This document shows positions 30,580-40,547 of a stretch of 58,254 bases of DNA, one piece after another. The position numbers were made by a program, and so were the translations under genes. The stretch's first letter is position 1; each line of letters opens with the position of its first letter. The notes under the pieces were generated by a model that did no database searches, was not told where the DNA came from, and saw nothing but the letters and a program-made list of their open reading frames with translations. Source of the DNA: Nocardia transvalensis NBRC 15921 (GTDB lineage: Bacteria > Actinomycetota > Actinomycetes > Mycobacteriales > Mycobacteriaceae); contig NZ_BAGL01000028.1 of NCBI RefSeq assembly GCF_000308875.1, forward strand, positions 1 through 58,254, written 5' to 3'.

Positions 30580-33500
30580 TTGACGATCAACGAGAGCACC
30601 GAGACCGGATCGAGCGCCAAGATTGTTGGGGGAGCTTCGGATTCGGCGATCAAGTCGTCACTGCTCGACCGGCTGCTGGCCGGGGAGACGTATGCACTGG
30701 CCTTCGGTGGGCAGGGCGCGCAATGGCTGGGTGAGCTGGAGGAGATCGGACGCGACAGCGCGCTGGAGCCGGAGCTGACCGCTCTGGTGAACGAGGCCGC
30801 GGACACGCTGGAACCGGTGGCGGCGCAGCTGCTGGTCGTGCGGCCGATGGGCTTCGACCCGATCGGCTGGATGCTGGAGGACGACCTTGCCGACCCGGAC
30901 CAGGACGAGGTCTCGGCCGCGCCGCCGGAGCAGGTGCTGCGCTCGGCCGCGATCTCCATGCCCGGCGTCTTCCTCGCGCAGGCGGCGGCGCTGCGGGCGC
31001 TGCGCTTGCAGGGGCTGGACCCGGCCGAGCACGCGCCCGTCGCGGTCGTCGGCCACTCGCAGGGCCTGCTGGCCGCGCAGGCGGCCGAGGCGCACGGCGC
31101 CCGCGACGCCGAACTGCTCGCGCTGGCCCAATTGATCGGCGCCGCGGCCACTCTGGTGGCGCGCCGCCGCGGGCTGATCCCGGTGGGCGAGAAGTCGCCG
31201 ATGGTGGCGGTGTCCAACGTCGACCCGGAGCAGTTGCGGGCCGTGGTGGCCGAGGTCGCGCAGGGCGTCGACCCGAATGTGGCCGCGGCGGTGTCGATTC
31301 GCAACGGCCGCCGCCGGGTCGTGCTGTCCGGCACGGTGTCCCAGCTGGACCGGGTGCGCCGGCGCTGCGCGGAGATCCACGACGAGCAGACCCGCGACCG
31401 CGAGGCGAAGAAGCGCGGCGGCGCGGTGTTCGCCCCCGTCTTCGAGGACATCCAGGTCGAGGTGGCCTTCCACCACCCGGCGCTGGCCGACACCGTGGAC
31501 CTGGTGACCACGTGGGCCGAGCAGTGCGGCATCGATACCGCCGTGGCCGCGCGCCTGACCCGCGAGATCCTGGTCGACCCGGTCGACTGGGTGCACATCG
31601 TCGAGGAGGTCGTGGACGCCGGTGCGCACTGGATCCTCGACCTGGGCCCCGGCGACCTGCTGACCCGCCTCACCCAGGGCTCGCTGAAGGGCACCGGCGT
31701 GGGCGCCGTTCCGGCCGCCACCCGCCCCGGCCAGCGCAGCCTGTTCACTCCCGGCGCCGCACCCGAGGTCGCGCCGGCGTGGTCGTCGTTCGCGCCCCAG
31801 CCGGTGCGCCTGCCCAATGGCCGGGTCGGCGTCGAGACCGCGTTCACCCGCCTCACCGGCCGCTCGCCGATCCTGCTGGCGGGTATGACCCCCACCACGG
31901 TCGACGCCAAAATCGTTGCGGCCGCGGCGAATGCGGGCCACTGGGCCGAACTCGCCGGCGGCGGCCAGGTGACCGAGCAGATCTTCGCCGATCGCGTCGC
32001 CGAGCTGAAGACGCTGCTGCACCCGGGCCGCACCGTGCAGTTCAACTCGCTGTTCCTCGACCCGTACCTGTGGAAGCTGCAGCTGGGCGGCAAGCGGCTG
32101 GTGCAGCGGGCCCGCTCGGCCGGAGCCCCGTTCGACGGCGTGATCGTCACCGCGGGCATCCCGGAACTCGACGAGGCCGTGGCGCTGATCGAGGAGCTGA
32201 GCGAGGTCGGCATCACCCATGTCGCGTTCAAGCCCGGCACCGTCGCGCAGATCCGCGCCGTGCTGCGCATCGCCGACGCGGTGCCGGACTACCAGGTCAT
32301 CATGCACATCGAGGGCGGCCGCGCCGGTGGCCACCACTCCTGGGAGGACCTCGACGACCTGCTGCTCGAGACCTACGCCGAACTGCGCAACCGCGCCAAC
32401 GTGGTGGTCTGCGTCGGCGGCGGCATCGGCACGCCCGAGCGCTCCACCGAGTACCTGACCGGCGAATGGTCGGCGGCGCACGGCTATCCGTCGATGCCGC
32501 TGGACGGCGTGCTGGTCGGCACCGCCGCGATGGCGACCCTCGAGGCCACCACCGCGCCCGAGGTGAAGCAGCTGCTGGTCGACACCCCCGGCACCCCCGA
32601 CTGGGTCGGCGCGGGCACCGCGACCGGCGGAATGGCCTCCGGCCGTAGCCAATTGGGCGCCGACATCCACGAGATCGACAACTCGGCCTCGCGCACGGGC
32701 CGCCTGCTGGACGAGGTCGCCGGCGACGCCGACGCCGTGGCCGAGCGCCGCGAGGAGATCATCGCGGCCCTCGACAGCACCGCCAAGCCGTATTTCGGCG
32801 ACGTCGCCACCATGACCTACCTGGAGTGGCTGGAGCGCTACGTCGAACTCGCGGTCGGCCTCGACCGCCGCAAGGACTTCGACTGCGGCAGCGACCTCGG
32901 CGACGCCATCACCGACGCCACCCGCTCGGTGTGGCTCGACATCACCTGGCGCGACCGGTTCGCGGAGATGATGCGCCGCACCGAATCCCGGCTCAACCCG
33001 GCCGACCGCGGCGAGATCGCGACCCTGTTCGCCGAGGACGCCGTCTTCGAGCAGCCGGTGCGGGCGATCTGCACGCTGAAGGAGCAGTACCCGGCCGCCG
33101 CCGAGACCGTGCTGCACCCGGCCGACGTGCCGTTCTTCGTCTCGCTGTGCAAGACCCCCGGCAAGCCGGTGAACTTCGTGCCGGTCGTCGATCAGGACGT
33201 GCGGCGCTGGTGGCGGTCGGATTCGCTGTGGCAGGCCCACGATCCGCGCTACTCCGCCGACCAGGTGTGCGTCATTCCGGGCACCGTCGCCGTCGCCGGC
33301 ATCACCCGCGTGGACGAGCCGGTCGGCGAACTGCTCGACCGGTTCGAGCAGAACACCGCCTTCGCGCTGATGCGTGACGGCGTGACCCCGAAGGCGGTCC
33401 AGGGCCGCCGCCGCGTCGAGGTGGCCGCGGGCGCGATCGATGTCGTGCTGGCCGCGCCGGACGTGCAGTGGGCCGGGCGCACCACGATCAACCCGATCCA

Positions 33501-36500
33501 CCGGCTCGGCGACCTCGGCGAGTGGACCATGAACGGCAAGGGTTCGGTGCACCCGCCGACCGGCGCCACGCTGAGTGCCACCGACGGACCCGACGCCGAC
33601 ACCGCCTACGTCGAACTGTCGGTGCCGCTGCTGGGCCGCGAGACTGTGCGCATCCGCATGACCGTGCCGCAGTCGGTCTACAACGGCGGCGCCCCGGTGA
33701 TCACCGAGGACGACGCCGAAGCCGCCATGTCGGCGCTGCTGGCCGTCGCCGCCGGGAAGTCGCTGCCGGAGGTCAAGTCCGCCGGCGACGCCCATGTCGC
33801 GCACGTGAACCTGGCCTGGACCCCGGATATGATCGCCGACCACGCCGGAGTCACCGGATCCGGACTCCCGGCCACGCTGAGCACCATCGGCCGCTCGGTG
33901 CCGGACGTGCTCGTAGGCGCCTGCTGGCCGGCTGTCTTCGCGGTCCTGGGCGCCACCCGGGCGGCCGACGGCGGCAGTGTCATCGAGGGCATGCTCGACC
34001 TGGTCCACCTGGACCACCGCATCCGGCTCACCGGCGAATTGCCCGACAGCGCGGCGGTTCTCACCGTGCGCGCCGAATCGGGCCCGGTTCTCGACACCGA
34101 CCTGGGCCGCGTCGTCGAGGTGAGCGTCACCGTCGGCGTCATGCGCGACCACGGACTCGACACCCCGACCGTGGCGACGCTGGTGGAGCGCTTCGCCATT
34201 CGCGGCCGCACCGGCGAGGGCGAGCTGACCGATCCGCCGCGGGCCGCGGGCGCCGTCTCCGAGAACGCCACCGACACCCCCCGGCGTCGCCGCCGCGACC
34301 TCACCATGGTCGCCCCGCGCGCCATGGCCGCGTTCGCCGCGGTCTCCGGCGATCACAACCCGATCCACACCAGCGACAACGCCGCCCGGCTCGCCGGACT
34401 CGGCAGCCCGATCGTGCACGGCATGTGGCTCTCGGCCGCCGCGCAGCACGCGGTGTCGGCGGTGGACCCCGAATCCCCGGTTCCCGCACGGTCTCTGACC
34501 GCGTGGACCACCCGCTTCCTCGGCATGGTGCGCCCGGGCGCGCAGATCGACGTGCGCGTCGAGCGCGTCGCCGTCGACCAGGGCAGCGAGATCGTCGAGG
34601 TGTCCTGCCGCGCGGCCGGTGACCTGGTGATGACCGCGACCGGCCGGGTGGCCGCGCCGCGCACCGTGTACGCCTTCCCCGGCCAGGGCATCCAGTCCAA
34701 GGGGATGGGCCTGGACGCCCGGTCCCGGTCGAAGGCGGCCAAGGAGGTCTGGGACCGCGCGGACAAGCACACCCGCGAGACCCTGGGCTTCTCCATCCTC
34801 GCCGTGGTCCGGGACAACCCGACCTACCTCAAGGCGCGCGGCGTGGAATACCGTCACCCGCAGGGTGTTCTGCACCTGACCCAGTTCACCCAGGTCGCCA
34901 TGGCGACCCTGGGCGTCGCCCAGGTGGCCGAACTGCGGGAGGCCGGGGCGTTCGTCGAGGGCGCGATGCTGGCCGGGCATTCGGTCGGCGAGTACAACGC
35001 GCTGGCCGCGGTCGCCGGAGTGCTGCCGCTCGAGGCGGTGCTGGAGGTGGTGTTCCAGCGCGGTTCGGCGATGCACGAGCTGGTGCCGCGGGATGCCAAG
35101 GGCCGCAGCGACTACCGGATGGCCGCCATCCGTCCGTCGCAGATCGGGCTGCCCGACGCCGAGGTCATCGACTTCGTCGCGGAGGTCGGAGCGCGTGCCG
35201 GAGAATTCCTGGAGGTCGTCAACCTGAACCTGCGCGGCTCGCAGTACGCGATCGCCGGCACGGTCAAGGGCCTGGAGGAGCTGGAGGCCGAAATCGAGCG
35301 CCGCCGTGCGGAATTCGGCGGTAAGCGGGCCTTCGTGCTGGTGCCCGGCATCGACGTGCCGTTCCACTCCACCGTGCTGCGCAAGGGCGTGCCGGAGTTC
35401 CGGCACAAGCTCGAGGATCTGCTGCCGGAGAACCTGCATCCGGAAATCCTTGCCGGACGCTACATTCCGAACCTGGTGCCGCGGCCGTTCTCGCTGGAGC
35501 GCGACTTCATCGCCGAGATCGCCGATCTGGTGCCGTCGGAGCCGCTGGCGCGGGTGCTGGAGAACTGGGACGACTGGTCGGCGCGTCCGACCGAGCTGTG
35601 CCGGGTCGTCCTGATCGAACTGCTGGCCTGGCAGTTCGCCAGCCCGGTGCGCTGGATCGAGACCCAGGACCTGCTGTTCGGCGATCCGGCCGAGGGCGGG
35701 CTCGCGGTCGAGCGGTTCGTCGAGATCGGCCTGGCCGCCACCCCGACCGTCGCGAACCTGGCGACCAACACGCTCAAGCTGCCGCAGTTCGCCACCGCCA
35801 AGGTCGAGGTGCTCAATATCGAGCGCGAGGCCGGCGTGGTGTACTCCACCGATACTGATCCGGCGCCGGAGGAGGAGCCGGAAGAGGTTGTGGCAGAAGC
35901 GGCTCCGGCCGCCGCGGCCGCTGCCCCCGCGGCCGCTGCCCCGGCTCCGGCCCCGGCCTCCGGTGGTCCCCGCCCCGACGACATCCCCTTCACCGCCGCC
36001 GACGCCACCCGGGTGCTCATCGCCCTGTGGACCAAGCTGCGGCTGGACCAGATCGGCCCGGTGGACACCATCGAGGGCCTGTGCGACGGGGTCTCCTCGC
36101 GGCGTAACCAACTCCTGGTCGACCTCGGCTCGGAGCTGTCGCTGGGCGCCATCGACGGCGCCGCCGACGCCGATATGGGCGCGCTCTCGGCGACCGTCGA
36201 GCGGCTGGCCCGCACCTACAAGCCGTTCGGCTCGGTGCTGTCGGACGCGGTCGGCGACCACCTGCGCAAGGTGTTCGGGCCCTCGGGCAAGCGCCCGGCG
36301 GCGATCACCGACCGCGTCAAGAAGGTCTGGGAGCTCGGCGACGGCTGGGCGCACCACGTGACGGCCGAGGTGTCCCTCGGCACCCGCGAGGGCGCCAGCG
36401 TGCGCGGTGGCGACCTCGGCGGCCTGGTATCCGGCGCGCTCGGCGACGGCGCCGCGGTGGACGCCGCGATCGATGCCGCCGTGCAGTCGGTGGCGGCCCG

Positions 36501-39500
36501 GCGCGGAGTCAGCGTCTCGCTGCCCGCCGCCGGTGGTGGCGGTGGCGCCACCGTCGACGCCGCCGCACTGGGCGAATTCACCGAGCAGATCACCGGCCGC
36601 GACGGCGTGCTGGCCACCGCGGCCCGGGTCGTGCTGGAGCAGCTGGGCCTCGACGAGAAGGTCTCCGCCCCCGAGACGACCGAGGACTCCCTGGTGGACC
36701 TGGTGTCGGCCGAACTCGGTTCGGACTGGCCGCGTCTGGTCGCCCCGGCGTTCGACGGCCGCAAGGCGGTGCTGATCGACGACCGCTGGGCCACCGCCCG
36801 CGAGGATCTGGCGCGCCTGTGGCTCGCCGGTGACACCGGGCTGGACGAACTGCCGGTCGAGGGCTACATCGGCGCCGGGGAAGCCGTTGCGGCGCAGGCG
36901 AACTGGTGGCGGCAGCGCGCGATGGCCGAAGCCCGCTCGGTGCTCGCCGGTGTCTACCAGCGGATCGCCGAGGCGGCGCTGGACAGCGAGCAGGCCGGGG
37001 CCTGGTCCTCGGATGTCGCCGTGATCACCGGCGCCAGTAAGGGTTCCATCGCGTCGGCGGCCGCCGGGCGGCTGCTCGGCGGCGGCGCGACGGTGGTCGT
37101 CACGACCTCGAAGCTCGACGACACCCGCCTGGCGTTCTACAAGCAGCTCTACCGCGACAACGCCCGCCACGGCGCGGCGCTGTGGGTGGTGCCCGCCAAT
37201 ATGGCCTCCTACCAGGACGTCGACGCCCTGATCGACTGGGTGGGCAACGAGCAGACCGACAACGCCGGCGGCGCGAAGGTGCTCGTCAAGCCCGCGCTGA
37301 CCCCGACGCTGCTGATGCCGTTCGCGGCCCCGCGCGTCGCGGGCGATCTGGCCGACGCCGGCGCCCGCGCCGAGATGGAGATGCGGGTCCTGCTGTGGTC
37401 GGTGGAACGGCTCATCGGCGGGCTGTCGGGTATCGGCGCCGACCACGACGTGGACGCGAAACTCCATGTGGTGCTGCCGGGTTCGCCCAACCGCGGCATC
37501 TTCGGCGGTGACGGCGCCTACGGCGAGTCCAAGGCCGCGCTGGACGCGGTCGTCGCCAAGTGGCGCGTGGAGAAGTCGTGGTCGCAGCGGGTCACCCTGG
37601 TGCACGCGCTGATCGGCTGGGTGCGCGGCACCGGGCTGATGGGCCACAACGACCCGCTGGTCGCGGCGGTCGAGAAGGCCGGTGTCCAGACCTGGTCCAC
37701 CGGCGAGATCGCCGACGAACTGCTCAAGTGGTGCACCAGCCGGGCCCGTCTCGCGACCGCGACCGGTCCGGAGGAGATCGACCTGACCGGCGGCCTGGCC
37801 CGGGCCAAGCTGGACCTGCCCGCGCTGGCCAAGGAGGCCGAGCAGGCCGAGGCCGTCGCCGACGACGCCGAGCCCGCCGGGCGGACCATCGCGGCGCTGC
37901 CCGCCCCGCCGACGCAGACCTCGGCGCTGCCGGTGCCCGAATGGGGTTCGGTGACAGCCGATCTCGCCGATATGGTCGTGATCGTGGGCGCCGGTGAGCT
38001 CGGCCCGTACGGTTCGGCGCGCACCCGCTTCGAGATGGAGGTCTCCGACGAGCTGTCGGCGGCCGGCGTGCTCGAGCTGGCGTGGACCACGGGCCTGGTC
38101 ACCTGGGAGAACGAGCCCAAGCCGGGCTGGTACGACACCGAATCCGGTGAGTACGTGGACGAGTCGGAGGTGGCCGACCGCTACCACGACACGGTGGTCG
38201 AGCGCTGCGGCGTGCGCCGCTACGGCGACGACGGCGCCATGGTCGACAACACCTCGCCGCTGCTCACGTCGGTGTTCCTGGACAAGGACCTGTCGTTCGT
38301 GGTGACCAGCGAGGCCGAGGCGCGGGCGTTCTACGCCGCCGACCCCGACCACACGGTCATCACGCCGGTCCCCGAGTCGGGCGACTGGCAGGTAACTCGC
38401 CAGGCGGGCACCGAGATCCGGGTGCCGCGTAAGGCGTCGCTGTCGCGGACCGTCGGCGGCCAGATCCCGTCGGGCTGGGATCCCACCAAGTGGGGCATCT
38501 CGGCGGATATGGCGGGTTCGATCGACCGGGTCGCGCTGTGGAACATCGTCTGCACCGTGGACGCGTTCCTGTCCTCGGGCTTCAGCCCCGCCGAGCTGAT
38601 GAGCTGGGTGCACCCCTCGCTGGTGGCCAACACCCAGGGCACCGGCATGGGCGGCATGTCCTCGATGCGCTCGCTGTACATCGACAACCTGCTGGGCGAG
38701 CCGCGGGCCAACGACATCCTGCAGGAGGCGCTGCCGAATGTGGCGCTGGCGCACGTGGTCCAGTCCTACGTGGGCAGCTACGGCGGGATGATCCACCCGG
38801 TCGCGGCGTGCGCCACGGCGGCGGTGTCGGTCGAGGAGGGCGTCGACAAGATCCGTCTCGGCAAGGCCGAGGTCGTGGTCGCCGGCGGATACGACGATCT
38901 CGGTATCGAGGGCATCGTCGGCTTCGGTGACATGTCGGCCACCGCGGATTCGGCGGCGATGAGCGCCAAGGGCATCAGCGACCGCTACTTCTCCCGGGCC
39001 AACGACCGCCGGCGCGGCGGATTCGTCGAATCCCAGGGCGGCGGAACGGTTCTGCTGGCTCGCGGCGATATCGCGGTGGAGATGGGCCTGCCGGTGCTGG
39101 GCGTGGTCGCCTACGCGCAGTCCTTCGCCGACGGCGTGCACACCTCGATTCCGGCTCCGGGCCTGGGCGCGCTGGGCGCCGGGCGCGGTGGCGCGGAGTC
39201 GAAGCTGGCGGCCGAACTGCGCAAGCTGGGCGTGACTCCGGACGACGTGGCGGTGGTGTCCAAGCACGACACCTCCACGGCCGCAAACGATCCCAACGAG
39301 TCGGAGCTGCACGAGCGGCTCGCGGGCGCGCTGGGCCGCACCGACGGCGCCCCGCTGTTCGTGGTGTCGCAGAAGTCGCTCACCGGGCACGCCAAGGGCG
39401 GCGCGGCGGCCTTCCAGCTGATCGGCCTGTGCCAGGTGCTGGAGCAGGGCGTGATCCCGCCGAACCGCAGCCTGGACTGTGTGGACGAGAAGATGCGGGA

Positions 39501-39894
39501 GTACCCGCACCTGGTGTGGGCGCGCGAACCGCTGCGGTTCGGAGATCGGTTCGCGCTCAAGGCCGGTCTGGTCACCTCGCTCGGCTTCGGCCACGTGTCC
39601 GGCCTGCTGGCGATCGTGCACCCGCAGGCCTTCGTCCAGGCCATCGACCCGCAGCGGCGCGAGGAGTACCTGCGCCGGGCCGAGGAGCGGCAGCTGAACG
39701 GCCGCCAGCGGTTCACCGAGGCCATGTGCGGCGGCGCCCCGCTGTACGAGCGCCCGGCCGACCGCCGCCTGGGTGCGGACGGCACCCCCGCGCCGCAGAT
39801 CCGCCAGCTGGAAGCCGACATGCTTCTGTCGGAGCGGGCACGGCTGGCGGCCGACGGTACCTACGTCGCCGACGGCGGTCCCGCCTGCCGGTAA
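30580..39894 (+). CDS. fas: Type I fatty acid synthase
   Basis: 3,104 residues from TTG 30580 (MTINESTETG, with AAGGAAG upstream), matching the N-terminus of mycobacterial Fas. Domain order: acetyltransferase (GHSQG, about 160), enoyl reductase (LAGMTPTTVDAKIVAAAANA, about 433), MaoC-type dehydratase (SGDHNPIHT, about 1255) and malonyl/palmitoyl transferase (GHSVGEY, about 1467). A long Ala/Pro linker (about 1775-1800) leads to the acyl carrier domain (DGVSSRRNQLLVDLGSEL, about 1838). Then come ketoreductase (VITGASKGS, about 2147) and ketosynthase (CATAAVSVEEG with Cys near 2744, SKHDTSTAANDP and LTGHAKGG for the histidines). It makes C16-C26 acyl-CoAs that feed mycolic acid synthesis. It lacks a phosphopantetheinyl transferase domain, supplied by acpS downstream. 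Confidence 0.97.
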   Translation: MTINESTETGSSAKIVGGASDSAIKSSLLDRLLAGETYALAFGGQGAQWLGELEEIGRDSALEPELTALVNEAADTLEPVAAQLLVVRPMGFDPIGWMLEDDLADPDQDEVSAAPPEQVLRSAAISMPGVFLAQAAALRALRLQGLDPAEHAPVAVVGHSQGLLAAQAAEAHGARDAELLALAQLIGAAATLVARRRGLIPVGEKSPMVAVSNVDPEQLRAVVAEVAQGVDPNVAAAVSIRNGRRRVVLSGTVSQLDRVRRRCAEIHDEQTRDREAKKRGGAVFAPVFEDIQVEVAFHHPALADTVDLVTTWAEQCGIDTAVAARLTREILVDPVDWVHIVEEVVDAGAHWILDLGPGDLLTRLTQGSLKGTGVGAVPAATRPGQRSLFTPGAAPEVAPAWSSFAPQPVRLPNGRVGVETAFTRLTGRSPILLAGMTPTTVDAKIVAAAANAGHWAELAGGGQVTEQIFADRVAELKTLLHPGRTVQFNSLFLDPYLWKLQLGGKRLVQRARSAGAPFDGVIVTAGIPELDEAVALIEELSEVGITHVAFKPGTVAQIRAVLRIADAVPDYQVIMHIEGGRAGGHHSWEDLDDLLLETYAELRNRANVVVCVGGGIGTPERSTEYLTGEWSAAHGYPSMPLDGVLVGTAAMATLEATTAPEVKQLLVDTPGTPDWVGAGTATGGMASGRSQLGADIHEIDNSASRTGRLLDEVAGDADAVAERREEIIAALDSTAKPYFGDVATMTYLEWLERYVELAVGLDRRKDFDCGSDLGDAITDATRSVWLDITWRDRFAEMMRRTESRLNPADRGEIATLFAEDAVFEQPVRAICTLKEQYPAAAETVLHPADVPFFVSLCKTPGKPVNFVPVVDQDVRRWWRSDSLWQAHDPRYSADQVCVIPGTVAVAGITRVDEPVGELLDRFEQNTAFALMRDGVTPKAVQGRRRVEVAAGAIDVVLAAPDVQWAGRTTINPIHRLGDLGEWTMNGKGSVHPPTGATLSATDGPDADTAYVELSVPLLGRETVRIRMTVPQSVYNGGAPVITEDDAEAAMSALLAVAAGKSLPEVKSAGDAHVAHVNLAWTPDMIADHAGVTGSGLPATLSTIGRSVPDVLVGACWPAVFAVLGATRAADGGSVIEGMLDLVHLDHRIRLTGELPDSAAVLTVRAESGPVLDTDLGRVVEVSVTVGVMRDHGLDTPTVATLVERFAIRGRTGEGELTDPPRAAGAVSENATDTPRRRRRDLTMVAPRAMAAFAAVSGDHNPIHTSDNAARLAGLGSPIVHGMWLSAAAQHAVSAVDPESPVPARSLTAWTTRFLGMVRPGAQIDVRVERVAVDQGSEIVEVSCRAAGDLVMTATGRVAAPRTVYAFPGQGIQSKGMGLDARSRSKAAKEVWDRADKHTRETLGFSILAVVRDNPTYLKARGVEYRHPQGVLHLTQFTQVAMATLGVAQVAELREAGAFVEGAMLAGHSVGEYNALAAVAGVLPLEAVLEVVFQRGSAMHELVPRDAKGRSDYRMAAIRPSQIGLPDAEVIDFVAEVGARAGEFLEVVNLNLRGSQYAIAGTVKGLEELEAEIERRRAEFGGKRAFVLVPGIDVPFHSTVLRKGVPEFRHKLEDLLPENLHPEILAGRYIPNLVPRPFSLERDFIAEIADLVPSEPLARVLENWDDWSARPTELCRVVLIELLAWQFASPVRWIETQDLLFGDPAEGGLAVERFVEIGLAATPTVANLATNTLKLPQFATAKVEVLNIEREAGVVYSTDTDPAPEEEPEEVVAEAAPAAAAAAPAAAAPAPAPASGGPRPDDIPFTAADATRVLIALWTKLRLDQIGPVDTIEGLCDGVSSRRNQLLVDLGSELSLGAIDGAADADMGALSATVERLARTYKPFGSVLSDAVGDHLRKVFGPSGKRPAAITDRVKKVWELGDGWAHHVTAEVSLGTREGASVRGGDLGGLVSGALGDGAAVDAAIDAAVQSVAARRGVSVSLPAAGGGGGATVDAAALGEFTEQITGRDGVLATAARVVLEQLGLDEKVSAPETTEDSLVDLVSAELGSDWPRLVAPAFDGRKAVLIDDRWATAREDLARLWLAGDTGLDELPVEGYIGAGEAVAAQANWWRQRAMAEARSVLAGVYQRIAEAALDSEQAGAWSSDVAVITGASKGSIASAAAGRLLGGGATVVVTTSKLDDTRLAFYKQLYRDNARHGAALWVVPANMASYQDVDALIDWVGNEQTDNAGGAKVLVKPALTPTLLMPFAAPRVAGDLADAGARAEMEMRVLLWSVERLIGGLSGIGADHDVDAKLHVVLPGSPNRGIFGGDGAYGESKAALDAVVAKWRVEKSWSQRVTLVHALIGWVRGTGLMGHNDPLVAAVEKAGVQTWSTGEIADELLKWCTSRARLATATGPEEIDLTGGLARAKLDLPALAKEAEQAEAVADDAEPAGRTIAALPAPPTQTSALPVPEWGSVTADLADMVVIVGAGELGPYGSARTRFEMEVSDELSAAGVLELAWTTGLVTWENEPKPGWYDTESGEYVDESEVADRYHDTVVERCGVRRYGDDGAMVDNTSPLLTSVFLDKDLSFVVTSEAEARAFYAADPDHTVITPVPESGDWQVTRQAGTEIRVPRKASLSRTVGGQIPSGWDPTKWGISADMAGSIDRVALWNIVCTVDAFLSSGFSPAELMSWVHPSLVANTQGTGMGGMSSMRSLYIDNLLGEPRANDILQEALPNVALAHVVQSYVGSYGGMIHPVAACATAAVSVEEGVDKIRLGKAEVVVAGGYDDLGIEGIVGFGDMSATADSAAMSAKGISDRYFSRANDRRRGGFVESQGGGTVLLARGDIAVEMGLPVLGVVAYAQSFADGVHTSIPAPGLGALGAGRGGAESKLAAELRKLGVTPDDVAVVSKHDTSTAANDPNESELHERLAGALGRTDGAPLFVVSQKSLTGHAKGGAAAFQLIGLCQVLEQGVIPPNRSLDCVDEKMREYPHLVWAREPLRFGDRFALKAGLVTSLGFGHVSGLLAIVHPQAFVQAIDPQRREEYLRRAEERQLNGRQRFTEAMCGGAPLYERPADRRLGADGTPAPQIRQLEADMLLSERARLAADGTYVADGGPACR

Positions 39895-39907
39895 CGTAAT
39901 CCGATGA

Positions 39908-39947
39908 AAACCGCTGCCGCGCAAGGAAGTATGCGCGGCAGCGGTTT
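39908..39947 (+). terminator. Intrinsic terminator after fas
   Basis: A perfect 16-bp stem (39908-39923 with 39932-39947) and an 8-base loop, beginning 14 bases after the fas stop and followed by a short T-containing stretch. It separates fas from acpS. Confidence 0.8.
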
Positions 39948-40049
39948 CGTCGTATGGCGCTTGCCCAGCGCATTGTCCCGTTGTCCCCGGAAATCGGGCA
40001 TCGCGCTGGTATGTTCCGTGCGAATCGACGAGTGAGGAGTTGCGACACT

Positions 40050-40472
40050 GTGACCATCTTGGGGATCGGGCTGGACCTGGTGACCATTTCCGACTTCGCC
40101 GAGCAGCTGAAGCAGGCCGGGACCACCATGCTCCGGGAGAGCTTCACCGCGGGGGAGCGGCGCTACTGCGAGAGCAAGGGCACCGACCCGTCGCGCAGCT
40201 ACGCGGCGCGCTGGGCGGCCAAGGAGGCCGTGCTCAAGGCGTGGGCCTCCTCGCGCTTCGCCCGCAGCCCGCAGATCGGCGACAACCCCTACCCGCTCAT
40301 CGAGGTCGTCAACGACGCCTGGGGCCGCCCCAGCATCAAACTCCACGGCCTCGCCGCCGAATTCCTCCCCCGAGTCCGGGTCCACCTGTCGTTGACTCAC
40401 GATGGGGACACGGCGGCGGCGATGGTGGTGCTGGAGGATCCGGGCGAGTTAGCCGACCTCATCGAGTCCTGA
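40050..40472 (+). CDS. acpS: Holo-[acyl carrier protein] synthase
   Basis: 140 residues, GTG 40050 with GAGGAG 10 bases upstream. The AcpS signatures are present: GIGLDLVTISDF (Asp metal ligand), RESFTAGERRYCES and AARWAAKEAVLKAWAS (Glu and Lys of the active site). It transfers 4'-phosphopantetheine from CoA to the carrier-domain serine of Fas in the cytosol. Its place directly after fas fits this partnership. A strong hairpin lies between the two genes, so acpS may depend on read-through or on its own promoter between 39948 and 40030. Confidence 0.93.
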   Translation: MTILGIGLDLVTISDFAEQLKQAGTTMLRESFTAGERRYCESKGTDPSRSYAARWAAKEAVLKAWASSRFARSPQIGDNPYPLIEVVNDAWGRPSIKLHGLAAEFLPRVRVHLSLTHDGDTAAAMVVLEDPGELADLIES

Positions 40473-40486
40473 CAGCGCTGGGGATT

Positions 40487-40544
40487 CCGGCCAAAAGCGT
40501 GCCGGAAACGAGAACCTTTGTTGCCCCGGCATGCTTTTGGCCGG
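40487..40544. terminator. Bidirectional terminator/intergenic repeat after acpS
   Basis: 19-bp arms (40487-40505 and 40526-40544, one G-U pair) with a 20-base loop, between the convergent acpS and TetR genes. The right arm, CCGGCATGCTTTTGGCCGG, also occurs alone at 47156-47174, and GCCGGAAA/TTTTCCGGC pieces recur in the tandem repeat there. It may be a dispersed intergenic element. Confidence 0.7.
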
Positions 40545-40547
40545 GGC

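Noticed and set aside
30658..39924. A 3,088-codon open frame antisense to fas
   Set aside because: It is a product of high G+C codon use on the sense strand, rich in Arg, Gly and His with no domain; fas on the plus strand is certain.
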